Of a stretch of DNA of 64,000 nt, positions 1-8,934 are shown piece after piece. Source of the stretch: Flavobacterium pisciphilum (GTDB lineage: Bacteria; Bacteroidota; Bacteroidia; Flavobacteriales; Flavobacteriaceae); the NCBI RefSeq assembly GCF_020905345.1, contig NZ_JAJJMO010000001.1, positions 3,410,001 to 3,474,000 of the forward strand. Reading direction: 5' to 3'. Below the pieces are notes generated by a model. The model saw only the letters and a program-made list of their open reading frames with translations, did not search any database and was not told the origin of the DNA. Numbering within the stretch: position 1 is the first letter of the stretch; every line of letters begins with the position of its first letter. Position numbers and translations under genes: made by a program.

Positions 1-429
1 AATATATGCCCTATAAGTTACTTTTTGTAGGTTAAAGTGCTCGATAAATTCTTCAATATTGAATGAAGTCGCTACTATTTTTTCTATTAAATACTTTGAT
101 AAAATAAAGAATGCTAATAAAGTTACTATTTGGATGTATTGAAGCCAATCGGTTTTTGTTGCATATCCAAAACTACTAAGCGTAAGTTGTATGAAAAAAG
201 CAAAAGAAATGATTTGTAAGAAGAATAAAGCAATTGTAAAGCCGCTTTTTATATGACTACTATCTCGATATATTTTAGCGTATTTATCAGAAAAAATCAA
301 TTTAGTAAAGTCACCAAAACGACTTTCGTAGATAGATTTTGTCATAGCAATAACTGCAAAGCATAACACAAACAAAAGTGTTGCCCAGTCTTTATTTTCA
401 GTAATTCTTGGATGAAGGTGTTCAATCAT
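1..429 (-). CDS. DUF4271 domain membrane protein (3' part outside window)
   Basis: An open frame on the minus strand begins with ATG and runs off the left edge, giving at least 143 residues. The protein starts MIEHLHPRITENKDWATLLF and has several hydrophobic stretches, so it is an integral membrane protein. Sequence and position (divergent from a glycosyltransferase followed by pyrC) match the DUF4271 family of flavobacteria. The function is unknown. A good promoter element lies just upstream. The C-terminal end cannot be seen. Confidence 0.8.
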   Translation of the reverse strand, partial: MIEHLHPRITENKDWATLLFVLCFAVIAMTKSIYESRFGDFTKLIFSDKYAKIYRDSSHIKSGFTIALFFLQIISFAFFIQLTLSSFGYATKTDWLQYIQIVTLLAFFILSKYLIEKIVATSFNIEEFIEHFNLQKVTYRAYI

Positions 430-436
430 AGCGATG

Positions 437-444
437 CAAAATTA
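437..444 (-). promoter_or_regulatory. -7 promoter element of the DUF4271 gene
   Basis: The minus strand reads TAATTTTG, a full match to the Bacteroidota TAnnTTTG consensus, ending 7 nt before the ATG. No TTG is visible at the usual -33 distance. The 5' leader would be only a few nucleotides. Confidence 0.55.
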
Positions 445-506
445 GTAATTTTTTGTATCATTACTTTTATTATAACTTTATTATGAATGAAATGCTATAA
501 AAAGTT

Positions 507-514
507 TACTTTTG
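507..514 (+). promoter_or_regulatory. -7 promoter element of the glycosyltransferase operon
   Basis: TACTTTTG matches TAnnTTTG. It lies downstream of an in-frame ATG at 487 and upstream of the ATG at 535, so it favours the later start for the glycosyltransferase. Confidence 0.5.
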
Positions 515-534
515 CGTTGAAATTACTCAGAAAA

Positions 535-1260
535 ATGAATGATTGTATTGTTATAATTCCCACTTACAACGAAATTGAAAACATTGAAAGCATTATTAGA
601 GCTGTGCTTTCGCAACATAAATCTTTTCATCTTCTTATTGTTGATGATAACTCTCCAGATCGTACTGCAGATAAAGTTGTTATGCTTCAAGAGGAGTTTG
701 AGGGGAAGTTGTTTATAGAAAACAGAGCTAAAAAAGCTGGATTAGGTACTGCTTATGTTCATGGATTTAAATGGGCTTTGGATCGAAAATATAATTATAT
801 ATTCGAAATGGATGCCGATTTTTCACATAATCCTAATGATCTAGAAAAACTTTTTGACGCTTGTCATTTTGGAGGTGCTGACTTAGCTATCGGATCTAGA
901 TATGTAAAAGGAGTAAATGTAGTAAACTGGCCATTAAGTCGTGTATTGATGTCATACTTTGCATCAGTTTATGTGAAATTCATAACTGGTATGAAAATAC
1001 ATGATGCTACAGCAGGTTTTGTTTGTTACAAAAGAGAAGTTCTGGAAGCTATTAATCTTAACAAAATAAAATTTGTTGGTTATGCTTTTCAAATTGAAAT
1101 GAAATATAGAACATATTGTAAGAAATTTGAAATTACAGAAGTTCCTATTATTTTTACAGATAGAACAAAGGGAGTTTCTAAAATGAGTAATGCTATTATC
1201 AAAGAAGCAATTTTTGGGGTTATTTCACTTCGACTAAAACAATTAGTCAATTCTTTATAA
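535..1260 (+). CDS. Family 2 glycosyltransferase, polyprenol monophosphomannose synthase-like
   Basis: This is a GT-A fold glycosyltransferase of about 241 residues. The N-terminus MNDCIVIIPTYNE is followed by the DDNSPD motif and by EMDADFSH, the usual nucleotide-sugar and metal-binding acidic motifs. This layout is that of dolichol/polyprenol-phosphate mannose synthases, which charge a lipid carrier with a sugar at the cytoplasmic membrane. No C-terminal membrane helices are present, as in short bacterial members. An in-frame ATG 16 codons upstream was rejected because the promoter element lies between the two. The stop is 10 nt before pyrC, so the two are probably co-transcribed. The exact sugar donor and acceptor are not known. 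Confidence 0.85.
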   Translation: MNDCIVIIPTYNEIENIESIIRAVLSQHKSFHLLIVDDNSPDRTADKVVMLQEEFEGKLFIENRAKKAGLGTAYVHGFKWALDRKYNYIFEMDADFSHNPNDLEKLFDACHFGGADLAIGSRYVKGVNVVNWPLSRVLMSYFASVYVKFITGMKIHDATAGFVCYKREVLEAINLNKIKFVGYAFQIEMKYRTYCKKFEITEVPIIFTDRTKGVSKMSNAIIKEAIFGVISLRLKQLVNSL

Positions 1261-1270
1261 AACAATTAGA

Positions 1271-2611
1271 ATGAATAGGATATTAATAAAAAATGCTAAA
1301 ATCGTAAACGAAGGGTCAATTTTTGAAGGCGATTTGTTAATCGAGAATGATTTAATTGTAGAAATTTCAGATAGTATAAGTCTGAAATCGTCTAACTGTA
1401 TTGTTATTGATGCTGAAGGAAGTTATTTAATGCCAGGTGCAATAGACGATCAAGTACATTTTAGAGAACCAGGATTAACACATAAAGGAGATATCGAATC
1501 GGAGTCTAAAGCAGCAGTTGCTGGAGGAATCACATCGTTTATCGAGCAGCCTAATACTGTTCCTAATGCTGTTACTCAGGAAATATTAGAAGAAAAATAC
1601 CAAATAGCTTCAAAGAAATCACATGCGAATTATTCGTTTATGATGGGAGCTACCAATGATAATTTGGATGAAGTTTTAAAAACAAATCCAAAGAATGTTG
1701 CGGGAGTTAAAATATTTTTAGGTTCATCAACCGGAAATATGTTGGTTGATAATGAAACGACACTTGAAAAAATATTCTCAAGTACTCCAATGCTTATTGC
1801 AGTACATTGTGAAGATGAGACAACAATCCAAAATAATTTAGCAAAGTATAAAGAAGAGTATGGCGAAGATGTTCCTGTTACAGCACATCATTTGATTCGC
1901 AGTGCTGAAGCTTGTTACATCTCATCATCCAAAGCTATTGCATTGGCTAAGAAAACAGGAGCGCGTTTGCATATTTTTCATCTTTCGACTGCAAAAGAAA
2001 TGGAATTGTTTACGAACAAAATTCCTTTGGAAGAAAAGAAAATCACTGCCGAAGTTTGTGTTCATCATTTGTGGTTTACAGATGAGGATTATAAAACTAA
2101 AGGTAATTTTATAAAGTGGAATCCCGCTGTGAAAACTGCTGATGATAGAAAAGCTCTTTGGGAAGCTTTGATTGACGGACGAATAGATGTTATTGCAACA
2201 GATCATGCGCCACATACAAAAGAAGAAAAGAAACAATCATATTTAAAAGCACCTTCAGGAGGACCTTTGGTTCAACATGCTGTTGTGGCTATGTTTGAGG
2301 CACATCATCAAGGAAAAATCAGTATTGAGAAAATCGTTGAAAAAATGTGTCACAATCCAGCTAAGATTTTCAAAATCGAAAAAAGAGGATTTATCAGAGA
2401 AGGATATTATGCCGATTTGGTAATTGTAAATGCTGGCTTGCCTTGGAGTGTGAATGCAGATAATATTTTGTCTAAATGCAAATGGTCACCATTTGAAGGA
2501 TATACTTTTAAATCAAGAATTACACATACTTTTGTAAACGGACAATTGGTTTACAATTCTTTTAAAGTGAAAAATGTTCATGCAGGGAAGAGATTATTGT
2601 TTGATAGATAG
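1271..2611 (+). CDS. pyrC: Dihydroorotase
   Basis: Cyclises N-carbamoyl-aspartate to dihydroorotate in pyrimidine synthesis. The 446 residues show the amidohydrolase metal-site signature: DQVHFREPG (H63, R65), GVKIFLGSS with the probable carboxylated K147, VHCED (H179), HIFHLST (H237) and TDHAPH with catalytic D311. The length and the HFREPG motif fit class I dihydroorotases rather than allantoinase or hydantoinase. It sits 10 nt after the glycosyltransferase and 3 nt before the DUF4296 gene, so the three form an operon. Confidence 0.93.
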   Translation: MNRILIKNAKIVNEGSIFEGDLLIENDLIVEISDSISLKSSNCIVIDAEGSYLMPGAIDDQVHFREPGLTHKGDIESESKAAVAGGITSFIEQPNTVPNAVTQEILEEKYQIASKKSHANYSFMMGATNDNLDEVLKTNPKNVAGVKIFLGSSTGNMLVDNETTLEKIFSSTPMLIAVHCEDETTIQNNLAKYKEEYGEDVPVTAHHLIRSAEACYISSSKAIALAKKTGARLHIFHLSTAKEMELFTNKIPLEEKKITAEVCVHHLWFTDEDYKTKGNFIKWNPAVKTADDRKALWEALIDGRIDVIATDHAPHTKEEKKQSYLKAPSGGPLVQHAVVAMFEAHHQGKISIEKIVEKMCHNPAKIFKIEKRGFIREGYYADLVIVNAGLPWSVNADNILSKCKWSPFEGYTFKSRITHTFVNGQLVYNSFKVKNVHAGKRLLFDR

Positions 2612-2614
2612 AAT

Positions 2615-3085
2615 ATGAAAAAAATAATCATAATTATTTCGATATTAATCTTTGCTGTTGGCTGTAAAAAAGAACTGGTCAAAAAGCCAGAACGACTTGT
2701 TGATAGAGACAAGATGATAGATATTATGTATGATTTGTCATTATTGGAAGCAATAAAATATCAAAATCCATTATCACTTGATTCTTGTGATACAAACCCA
2801 ACTAGATTTATATTGAAGAAATATAAAGTAGATAGTTTGCAATTTGTTAAGAGTAACATGTATTATGCGGCTGATTATAATGATTATAAACTCATGTTTG
2901 ATGAGATTGGTACGCGTTTAGAAAAAAACAAAAAGAAAATTGATTCATTAATTAAGATAGAGGAAAAGAAAAAGAAATTACTCGATAAAAAGACTAAACT
3001 AGTTAAAAAGGACTCGATTAAAGGTGAAAAAGAATTACTAAAAGTAAACCCAGATTCACTTAAAAAAAATCCTAAGTTAAAGTAA
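2615..3085 (+). CDS. DUF4296 domain lipoprotein
   Basis: A 156-residue lipoprotein. The signal peptide MKKIIIIISILIFAVGC ends in a lipobox with Cys17. The mature part contains RDKMIDIMYDLSLLEAIK, characteristic of DUF4296, then a long Lys/Asp-rich C-terminal tail. The function is unknown. It starts 3 nt after pyrC, so it is the last gene of that operon, and it ends convergently with the epimerase gene. Confidence 0.85.
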   Translation: MKKIIIIISILIFAVGCKKELVKKPERLVDRDKMIDIMYDLSLLEAIKYQNPLSLDSCDTNPTRFILKKYKVDSLQFVKSNMYYAADYNDYKLMFDEIGTRLEKNKKKIDSLIKIEEKKKKLLDKKTKLVKKDSIKGEKELLKVNPDSLKKNPKLK

Positions 3086-3097
3086 TTAAGAGGTCTT

Positions 3098-4099
3098 TTA
3101 TAAAATTGAAATTTCTTTGATGTATTCGTGAATGTCTTTAAAGTCAGTTTTTAAAGTCGTTTTTATTTTCTCATTTGAATATACATCTTTCGTATAAGAG
3201 GATTTTGCTGTTGCTTTAGTAATCTGTCTTTTCTTCAAGAAAAAAGCAGATAGAAACCAATCTATTCTCCATATTATTTTCATAAGTAAAGGACTTGCAT
3301 GATTTGCAGGTCTTTTTACTTTTAATGCATCGGCAATAGTATTTAATACATCTTGAAAAACAACATTATCCGAAATCAGAGTAAAACGTTCGTTTTTTAT
3401 TTCACTTTTCATTAAAGTTGCTGCAATTCTAACAACATCATCTACAGTAACAAATCCAGTACTTCCTAGTGTGTAAAAAGAAAGTCCGTTGGCTACTTTT
3501 GTATAAAGCTCAGCGCTTCCTTGCTCATTACTTTTAGATTTTGGAATAGGCCCTAAAATAACACCGGGATTTATAATAACAACATCTAGACCTTCTTGCC
3601 AACCGCGCCAAACTTCCATTTCAGCACCATATTTAGATATTGCATAGTCGCTATGAGGTTTTTCGGGATTCCACTCAGTCTCTTCGGTTATAATAGATTC
3701 ATGAGGAGCGAGGTCTCCAAGAGCAGCAATTGAACTTACGAAGCATAATTTTTTTACTTGCTTAGCGATACAAAAGTTCACAATGTTTGCTGTACCTTCA
3801 ATATTGGTTTTTCTAACCAAGTCTTCATCTTTTGGATCAAAGGAGATTACAGCGGCACAATGATAGACATATTCTACATCAATAAAAGCAGTTTCTAGAG
3901 AAGGAACATCAAGCACATCAGCTTCTATCCATTGTATTGATTCAAATAAATGTGATTTTTTATATAAATCAAAAACAGACTTTGTTCTTTCTATTTTTTT
4001 TCTATTTCGATAAATTGCCCGAACACTATCTCCATTTTCAATTAAATGAAGTAATAAATGTGCACCAACTAAACCTGTTCCTCCTGTTACTAAAACCAT
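3098..4099 (-). CDS. NAD-dependent epimerase/dehydratase (extended SDR)
   Basis: A 333-residue extended short-chain dehydrogenase. The nucleotide-binding motif TGGTGLVG lies at residues 5-12 and the catalytic YAISK at Y152/K156, with the upstream Ser in VSSIAALG near 122. The family acts on nucleotide sugars or related alcohols; the substrate cannot be told. It is convergent with the DUF4296 gene (12 nt apart) and divergent from tyrS. The ATG lies 4 nt after a weak -7 element, so the mRNA may be leaderless. Confidence 0.85.
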   Translation of the reverse strand: MVLVTGGTGLVGAHLLLHLIENGDSVRAIYRNRKKIERTKSVFDLYKKSHLFESIQWIEADVLDVPSLETAFIDVEYVYHCAAVISFDPKDEDLVRKTNIEGTANIVNFCIAKQVKKLCFVSSIAALGDLAPHESIITEETEWNPEKPHSDYAISKYGAEMEVWRGWQEGLDVVIINPGVILGPIPKSKSNEQGSAELYTKVANGLSFYTLGSTGFVTVDDVVRIAATLMKSEIKNERFTLISDNVVFQDVLNTIADALKVKRPANHASPLLMKIIWRIDWFLSAFFLKKRQITKATAKSSYTKDVYSNEKIKTTLKTDFKDIHEYIKEISIL

Positions 4100-4103
4100 T
4101 TTG

Positions 4104-4111
4104 TAAAGATA
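4104..4111 (-). promoter_or_regulatory. Probable -7 element of the epimerase gene
   Basis: The minus strand reads TATCTTTA, one mismatch from TAnnTTTG. Only 4 nt separate it from the ATG, which implies a leaderless or nearly leaderless transcript. Confidence 0.4.
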
Positions 4112-4164
4112 ATTAGATTGTTGGATTTTTAGATAGATAGATTTTCAAATTGTGCAATTAAAAC

Positions 4165-4172
4165 TATCTTTG
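4165..4172 (+). promoter_or_regulatory. -7 promoter element of tyrS
   Basis: TATCTTTG fully matches TAnnTTTG, 17 nt before the tyrS ATG. Confidence 0.6.
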
Positions 4173-4189
4173 TGGAAATTGATTAAAAG

Positions 4190-5482
4190 ATGAAAAATTT
4201 TATTGAAGAAGTGACTTGGAGAGGAATGCTTCACGACGTTATGCCAGGTACCGAAGAACATTTGATGGAACAAATGAGAGTGGCATATGTGGGAATTGAT
4301 CCAACTGCGGATTCATTGCATATAGGCCATTTAGTTGGGGTAATGTTATTGAAACATTTTCAGTTATCAGGACACAAACCATTAGCGTTGGTTGGTGGTG
4401 CAACAGGAATGATTGGAGATCCATCAGGGAAATCGAATGAAAGAAATTTACTTGATGAAACAACATTGCGTCACAATCAAGAAGCGATAAAAGGACAATT
4501 ATCTCGATTTTTGGACTTTACTTCAGATGCTGCTAATGCTGCCGAGTTGGTAAATAATTACGATTGGATGAAGGAATTCTCATTTCTAGATTTTATTCGT
4601 GATGTAGGTAAGCATATTACAGTAAACTATATGATGGCTAAAGATTCTGTAAAGAAAAGATTAACATCAGAGGCGGCCGAAGGAATGTCGTTTACAGAGT
4701 TTACTTATCAGTTGGTTCAAGGGTATGACTTCTTGCATTTGTATAAAAACAAACAATGTACTTTGCAAATGGGAGGAAGTGACCAGTGGGGAAATATTAC
4801 CACGGGAACTGAATTAGTGAGAAGAATGGAAAGTGGAAAAGCTTATGCTTTAACTTGCCCTTTAATTACAAAAGCGGATGGAACAAAATTCGGAAAATCA
4901 GAAGGAGGAAATATCTGGTTAGATGCTGTAAGAACATCTCCATATAAGTTTTACCAATATTGGTTAAATACGTCAGATATTGATGCTGAAAAATATATTA
5001 AAATTTTCACTTTCTTATCAAAAGAAGAAATTGAATCTTTGACAATCGAACATAGAGAAACACCTCATTTGCGTATATTACAAAAAAGATTGGCTGAAGA
5101 AATTACTGTAATGGTACATTCTGCTGCTGATTTAGAAAATGCAATTAAGGCTTCAAACATATTATTCGGAAATTCTACTTCTGATGATTTAAAGCAATTA
5201 GATGAAGCAACTTTCTTAGATGTTTTTGATGGTGTGCCTCAAGCAGAAATTGCAAAGGCAGATCTAGAAAATGGATTAGAGATTATATCTGTTCTGAATG
5301 AGAAAACAGGTTTCTTTAAATCAAACGGAGAAGCAAGACGTGCTCTAACTGCTAATTCTATTTCTGTAAACAGAGAGAAAATAACGGAAGAGTTTGTTCT
5401 TTCTAGTAAAGATTTAATTAACAATCAGTTTGTATTATTACAAAGCGGAAAGAAAAATTATTTTGTGGTAAGAGTAGTTTAA
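4190..5482 (+). CDS. tyrS: Tyrosyl-tRNA synthetase
   Basis: Charges tRNA-Tyr in the cytoplasm. It has 430 residues, the usual TyrRS length. The class I signature HIGH is at residues 44-47, the tyrosine-binding region GGSDQWGN near 195-202, and the KMSKS-like loop KFGKS at 233-237. A C-terminal S4-like RNA-binding region follows (about 365-430). It stands alone with its own promoter and a strong terminator. Confidence 0.96.
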   Translation: MKNFIEEVTWRGMLHDVMPGTEEHLMEQMRVAYVGIDPTADSLHIGHLVGVMLLKHFQLSGHKPLALVGGATGMIGDPSGKSNERNLLDETTLRHNQEAIKGQLSRFLDFTSDAANAAELVNNYDWMKEFSFLDFIRDVGKHITVNYMMAKDSVKKRLTSEAAEGMSFTEFTYQLVQGYDFLHLYKNKQCTLQMGGSDQWGNITTGTELVRRMESGKAYALTCPLITKADGTKFGKSEGGNIWLDAVRTSPYKFYQYWLNTSDIDAEKYIKIFTFLSKEEIESLTIEHRETPHLRILQKRLAEEITVMVHSAADLENAIKASNILFGNSTSDDLKQLDEATFLDVFDGVPQAEIAKADLENGLEIISVLNEKTGFFKSNGEARRALTANSISVNREKITEEFVLSSKDLINNQFVLLQSGKKNYFVVRVV

Positions 5483-5514
5483 CTACTTATTTATATGACT
5501 TAGATTTAAAATAC

Positions 5515-5546
5515 AAAAAAGCATCAGCTTTGGCTGATACTTTTTT
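5515..5546. terminator. Bidirectional intrinsic terminator between tyrS and the CARDB gene
   Basis: The arms ATCAGC and GCTGAT with loop TTTG are flanked by six A on the left and six T on the right, so it can end transcription from both convergent genes. Confidence 0.8.
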
Positions 5547-5567
5547 GTATTAGTTCAAAGAATGTTT

Positions 5568-7217
5568 TTATTTAATGACTTTTCGGGTTTCATCTTTAGA
5601 TTTAATGATGTAAATACCACTTTTTAATGAATCTAATGATTTGTTTTCTTCTCCTTTAGAATTAACTTCTTTGGTTAAAACTTTTTGTCCATCAAAAGTA
5701 TAAACATTTATAAAATAAGGTGCTGCAGGTTGCTCACTCTCTAATGTAGCGGTTGCTATTTTTGCAAAAGGATTATAGAAAGTTACAGGAATAATTGTTA
5801 TATTGTTGTTTTCGTTTGATTCTGTAATTATTTTAGAGTCGTCAACAACCATAAGGATGTTCCAGTTTCCAGTAAATTTTGAGCCAATGTTACCAAAGTT
5901 TGAGGGAAAGAGTGTACTTGATACTTTAATCGATGTACCTGGATTAATGGCTTTTATTGCAATGCTATTTTCTGTGTATTTTAAATCAGCAGAATCAAGA
6001 ATGCCATCTTGAGATAAATAAAACTGAAGATTTGTTGGTGATGCTACAACATCGCCTATGTTTTTAATGGTTATTGTTTGCAAATTGATGCTCCCAGATT
6101 GATTATGTATTGTATGTCTTTTGTTTCCTAAATCACTTAATATCGAATTACAGTCACTACAATTACTAGAAATAAATGTATTATTTGGATCAATAGTTAA
6201 ATCTGGTTTTCCTGTAGGTGTTGATGTTTGATTAATAGTAAAAGTTGAAATTGATGAGATTGTGTTGTTACTAATATCTATGTCTTCACTATTAATTAGC
6301 TTCATAATTATATAATAAGTGCCGTTGCTGATATTTGTAGGAATAGTTATTGAAGGATATTCACGTTTTGTTGCGTTAGGATTTAGTGGTTCGATAGTTA
6401 TTTCTTTTATAAATATATCATCTGAACTTAAAGTAGAATCGTTTTTAGAAAAATAAATTAAGCAACGAGAAGGGTTAAAAGCTCTTCCTCCAATATTTTT
6501 TATTATATAAGAAGCTGTTGCTGTAGCTCCAGTATTCATTGAACCTGAACTTGGACCAAAAGTAATAGCTACGGCTTGTATATCGGGTTTTGGACAATTA
6601 AGTGAGCTAGATAAAACAGGAGAAAATATAGAATTACTATTTGTAGAGTCTAATTGATACTCGCTATCTCCAGCTTCAATGGCTGATCCACTAATTAAAT
6701 AATAATTAGAACCTTTACCGAAATCCATTAAATACACATTACCTATAGTTAAAGGTTTGGTTGTTCTAATGTTTACTTTTTCTCTTATGGTATTTGCTGT
6801 TAAATTGGAACAATAATTGCCTTGAGCTTCTTCTAGAGTTGATCCTAGTAAGATTGGTCTTGCGTATTTCCAAGATAAAGAATTACATAAATCAGGAATT
6901 AGTTCAAAATTTGCTGGCTCATCTATATCACTTCCTTTGTCAAGATAATAATCTACAGCGTAAAGAACCCTATAATACCTTGATCCAGAAGTTGAACCTA
7001 AAATAAGGTCTGATTTGTAAATTTTACCAACTTCTAATTTAAAACTTTGATTTAGATTCACATCTCTATTTGGTCCAACTGTGACACTTTGAGCGCATCC
7101 AGCAGAAATAGCTATTTCAATATTAGGTCCTAAATCCTGAAGGGTGTGAAACTTGTATGTCTGAGACCAACCTGTGAAATTTAAAAAAACAAACAATAAT
7201 AAAGTAATTTTTCTCAT
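5568..7217 (-). CDS. Secreted CARDB-domain protein with type IX sorting domain
   Basis: A 549-residue exported protein. The signal peptide MRKITLLLFVFLNFTGWSQ is followed by an N-terminal region with conserved Cys residues. Two CARDB-like modules follow (about 209-325, starting PDIQAVAITF, and about 342-475, starting PDLTIDPNNT). These Ig-like modules are common in adhesive surface proteins. The last 70 residues (INVYTFDGQKVL ... SGIYIIKSK) form a type A C-terminal sorting domain, so it should cross the outer membrane by the type IX secretion system. Its ligand is unknown. It shares the terminator with tyrS. Confidence 0.8.
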   Translation of the reverse strand: MRKITLLLFVFLNFTGWSQTYKFHTLQDLGPNIEIAISAGCAQSVTVGPNRDVNLNQSFKLEVGKIYKSDLILGSTSGSRYYRVLYAVDYYLDKGSDIDEPANFELIPDLCNSLSWKYARPILLGSTLEEAQGNYCSNLTANTIREKVNIRTTKPLTIGNVYLMDFGKGSNYYLISGSAIEAGDSEYQLDSTNSNSIFSPVLSSSLNCPKPDIQAVAITFGPSSGSMNTGATATASYIIKNIGGRAFNPSRCLIYFSKNDSTLSSDDIFIKEITIEPLNPNATKREYPSITIPTNISNGTYYIIMKLINSEDIDISNNTISSISTFTINQTSTPTGKPDLTIDPNNTFISSNCSDCNSILSDLGNKRHTIHNQSGSINLQTITIKNIGDVVASPTNLQFYLSQDGILDSADLKYTENSIAIKAINPGTSIKVSSTLFPSNFGNIGSKFTGNWNILMVVDDSKIITESNENNNITIIPVTFYNPFAKIATATLESEQPAAPYFINVYTFDGQKVLTKEVNSKGEENKSLDSLKSGIYIIKSKDETRKVIK

Positions 7218-7366
7218 AATTTTATATTTAAATATTTTTTAAATATAAATCTTAGGTATTAGTATCGTGTTTTCTGAGTATTAATTGTTGGTTATTAAAT
7301 CATGTAAATTCGTGTTAATTTTACCTGTGTTAGAATATTAAATAGTATAAAGTAATTGTTTGTTTT

Positions 7367-8347
7367 TTACAAAACCATCAGGTTACAACCTCGAATATCT
7401 GAGTTGTCAAAACGTCCCAATACCTCGAAAGAGTTGTTGGGATATTTTTTGCCCAAATCTTGCGTAGCGATAAATGAACAAGAATTAATATTGGCTAGAT
7501 CGATTACGTTTATACCACCTGTTTTTCCTTCTTTTACGTAGGTTAAGGCATCTTCAGTATCTCTAACAAGTATTTGTATCCATGAAGGACATTCAAATAT
7601 TCCTTCGCCTAGAGAATAAGCTTGTGATAATAATTCGGTCATACCATATTCAGAATGTATTGCCGACACACCAAATCCTTCACATAATTGTTTGTGTAAT
7701 TCTTCACGAATCATTTCTTTGCGTTTGCCTTTCATTCCACCAGTTTCCATTATGATGGTGTTTTGTAATTTAAACGAGTTTTTTTCGATTAAATCCAATA
7801 AAGCATACGTTACTCCAATTAAGATGGTGTTTTGCCCTGATTGATCTAATTCGATAAGCTTTTTAGTAAGCTCTTCGTGGTTGTGTAAATAGAAGCCGCT
7901 TTCTGGATGATTTGATAGTTTTATTAAATCCTCGACCATATAGATTAATGAAGACCCGTCACGCTCTAAATAGGATGGAAGTAGTGCTAATACAACATAA
8001 TCTTCGATATTGCCATAAAATTGAGAAAAACCTTTGCGATAGCTTTCTTCGTATAAGGAAACATCGGTTACTATGTGTTTACTTGTAATCATTCCTGTTG
8101 TACCACTGCTAGTAAAAGTAACTTGTGCAGGATCAGAATTTGAAACCACTGAGTGGCTCTTAAAAAACTGAATTGGTAAAAAGGGAATCTGAGTAAGAGA
8201 TTTTACTTTTTGAGGATCTGTTTTAAGATAATCACAGAAAGTTCGATATACTACGTTGTTTTCATATTGAAAGCGGAATACTTTCAATGCTATTTTTTCA
8301 AATTGTTTTTGACTAGAAATCGTAAATATATCAGTTGTTGTAATCAA
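7367..8347 (-). CDS. LuxE-like acyl-protein synthetase / acyltransferase
   Basis: A 326-residue member of the LuxE/adenylate-forming group. It has the P-loop TSSGTTG near residue 79, ETGGMKGKR near 203 and SEYGMTELLSQAY near 233, the adenylation-domain landmarks. LuxE activates fatty acids as acyl-AMP and transfers them to an enzyme cysteine; here no lux genes are nearby, so the substrate is unknown. The start codon is TTG. I kept it because no ATG lies near, the N-terminus aligns with the family as I remember it, and a perfect promoter element sits 14 nt upstream. Confidence 0.78.
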   Translation of the reverse strand: MITTTDIFTISSQKQFEKIALKVFRFQYENNVVYRTFCDYLKTDPQKVKSLTQIPFLPIQFFKSHSVVSNSDPAQVTFTSSGTTGMITSKHIVTDVSLYEESYRKGFSQFYGNIEDYVVLALLPSYLERDGSSLIYMVEDLIKLSNHPESGFYLHNHEELTKKLIELDQSGQNTILIGVTYALLDLIEKNSFKLQNTIIMETGGMKGKRKEMIREELHKQLCEGFGVSAIHSEYGMTELLSQAYSLGEGIFECPSWIQILVRDTEDALTYVKEGKTGGINVIDLANINSCSFIATQDLGKKYPNNSFEVLGRFDNSDIRGCNLMVL

Positions 8348-8361
8348 GATCTTTTTTTTTG

Positions 8362-8369
8362 CAAAGGTA
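8362..8369 (-). promoter_or_regulatory. -7 promoter element of the LuxE-like gene
   Basis: The minus strand reads TACCTTTG, a full TAnnTTTG match. A run of nine or ten A lies between it and the TTG start. Confidence 0.6.
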
Positions 8370-8382
8370 ATTTATTTAAAAG

Positions 8383-8415
8383 AAAAAAGCCCCAATATTA
8401 CTTTGGAGCTTTTTT
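8383..8415 (-). terminator. Intrinsic terminator of the small type IX cargo gene
   Basis: AAAAAAGC pairs with GCTTTTTT and CCAA with TTGG, around one mismatch. On the minus strand the hairpin ends in a T run 20 nt after the stop codon at 8435. Confidence 0.7.
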
Positions 8416-8434
8416 ATGTTTTTATTTCGAAAAT

Positions 8435-8773
8435 TTACCTGACAATTAGTTTTCTAGTTGCAGTTGCATTTTCTTCATTGATTTTTATGATATAAACACC
8501 AGGTGAAAGATTAGAAATATTAAGCTCTTTTGAACTTAATTGTGTTTGTAATACTTTTTTTCCTAGTATATCAAAAATAATTATTTCTTTTTCTAAATCA
8601 TTTTTAGATGATATGTATACTTTACCATTACTCACAGGGTTTGGGTACAAACTTAAGCCCTCTATAACGGTGCCGTCTGTTTTTGGCTGTTGTTTACTGT
8701 CTTGTGCCGAAACACCTGCAGTAATAAAGAAAAAAGCCAATAAGAGTGTAATATAAAAGTAGTTTTTTGCCAT
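8435..8773 (-). CDS. Minimal type IX secretion cargo: signal peptide plus sorting domain
   Basis: Only 112 residues. A signal peptide (about 1-24, ending GVSAQ) is followed by a linker of about 18 residues (DSKQQPKTDGTVIEGLS). The rest is a complete type A sorting domain starting LYPNPVSNGKVYI and ending GVYIIKINEENATATRKLIVR. There is no room for a separate functional domain. It has its own terminator on each side. It could be a carrier-less surface peptide or a decoy for the type IX machinery; that is inference. Confidence 0.8.
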   Translation of the reverse strand: MAKNYFYITLLLAFFFITAGVSAQDSKQQPKTDGTVIEGLSLYPNPVSNGKVYISSKNDLEKEIIIFDILGKKVLQTQLSSKELNISNLSPGVYIIKINEENATATRKLIVR

Positions 8774-8830
8774 CGCTCAATTTTATGTCTAGTAAATATA
8801 CAAAAAAACTTTTCAAAAACTACACCAAAA

Positions 8831-8860
8831 AAAAACATCCTAGAAATTTAGGATGTTTTT
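8831..8860 (-). terminator. Intrinsic terminator after the beta-helix lipoprotein gene
   Basis: A perfect 12-bp stem, AAAAACATCCTA and TAGGATGTTTTT, with loop GAAATT. It lies about 75 nt after the stop of the lipoprotein gene on the minus strand. Confidence 0.75.
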
Positions 8861-8934
8861 AACATTTTGTTTCGAAGTTATTAGAAATCAACTAATCAAT
8901 AAGTAATTGTGTCTTTTTCTAAAACTTTATTTAA

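Noticed and set aside
487..534. Upstream ATG extension of the first glycosyltransferase
   Set aside because: The -7 promoter element lies downstream of this ATG, and the added residues are not conserved-looking.
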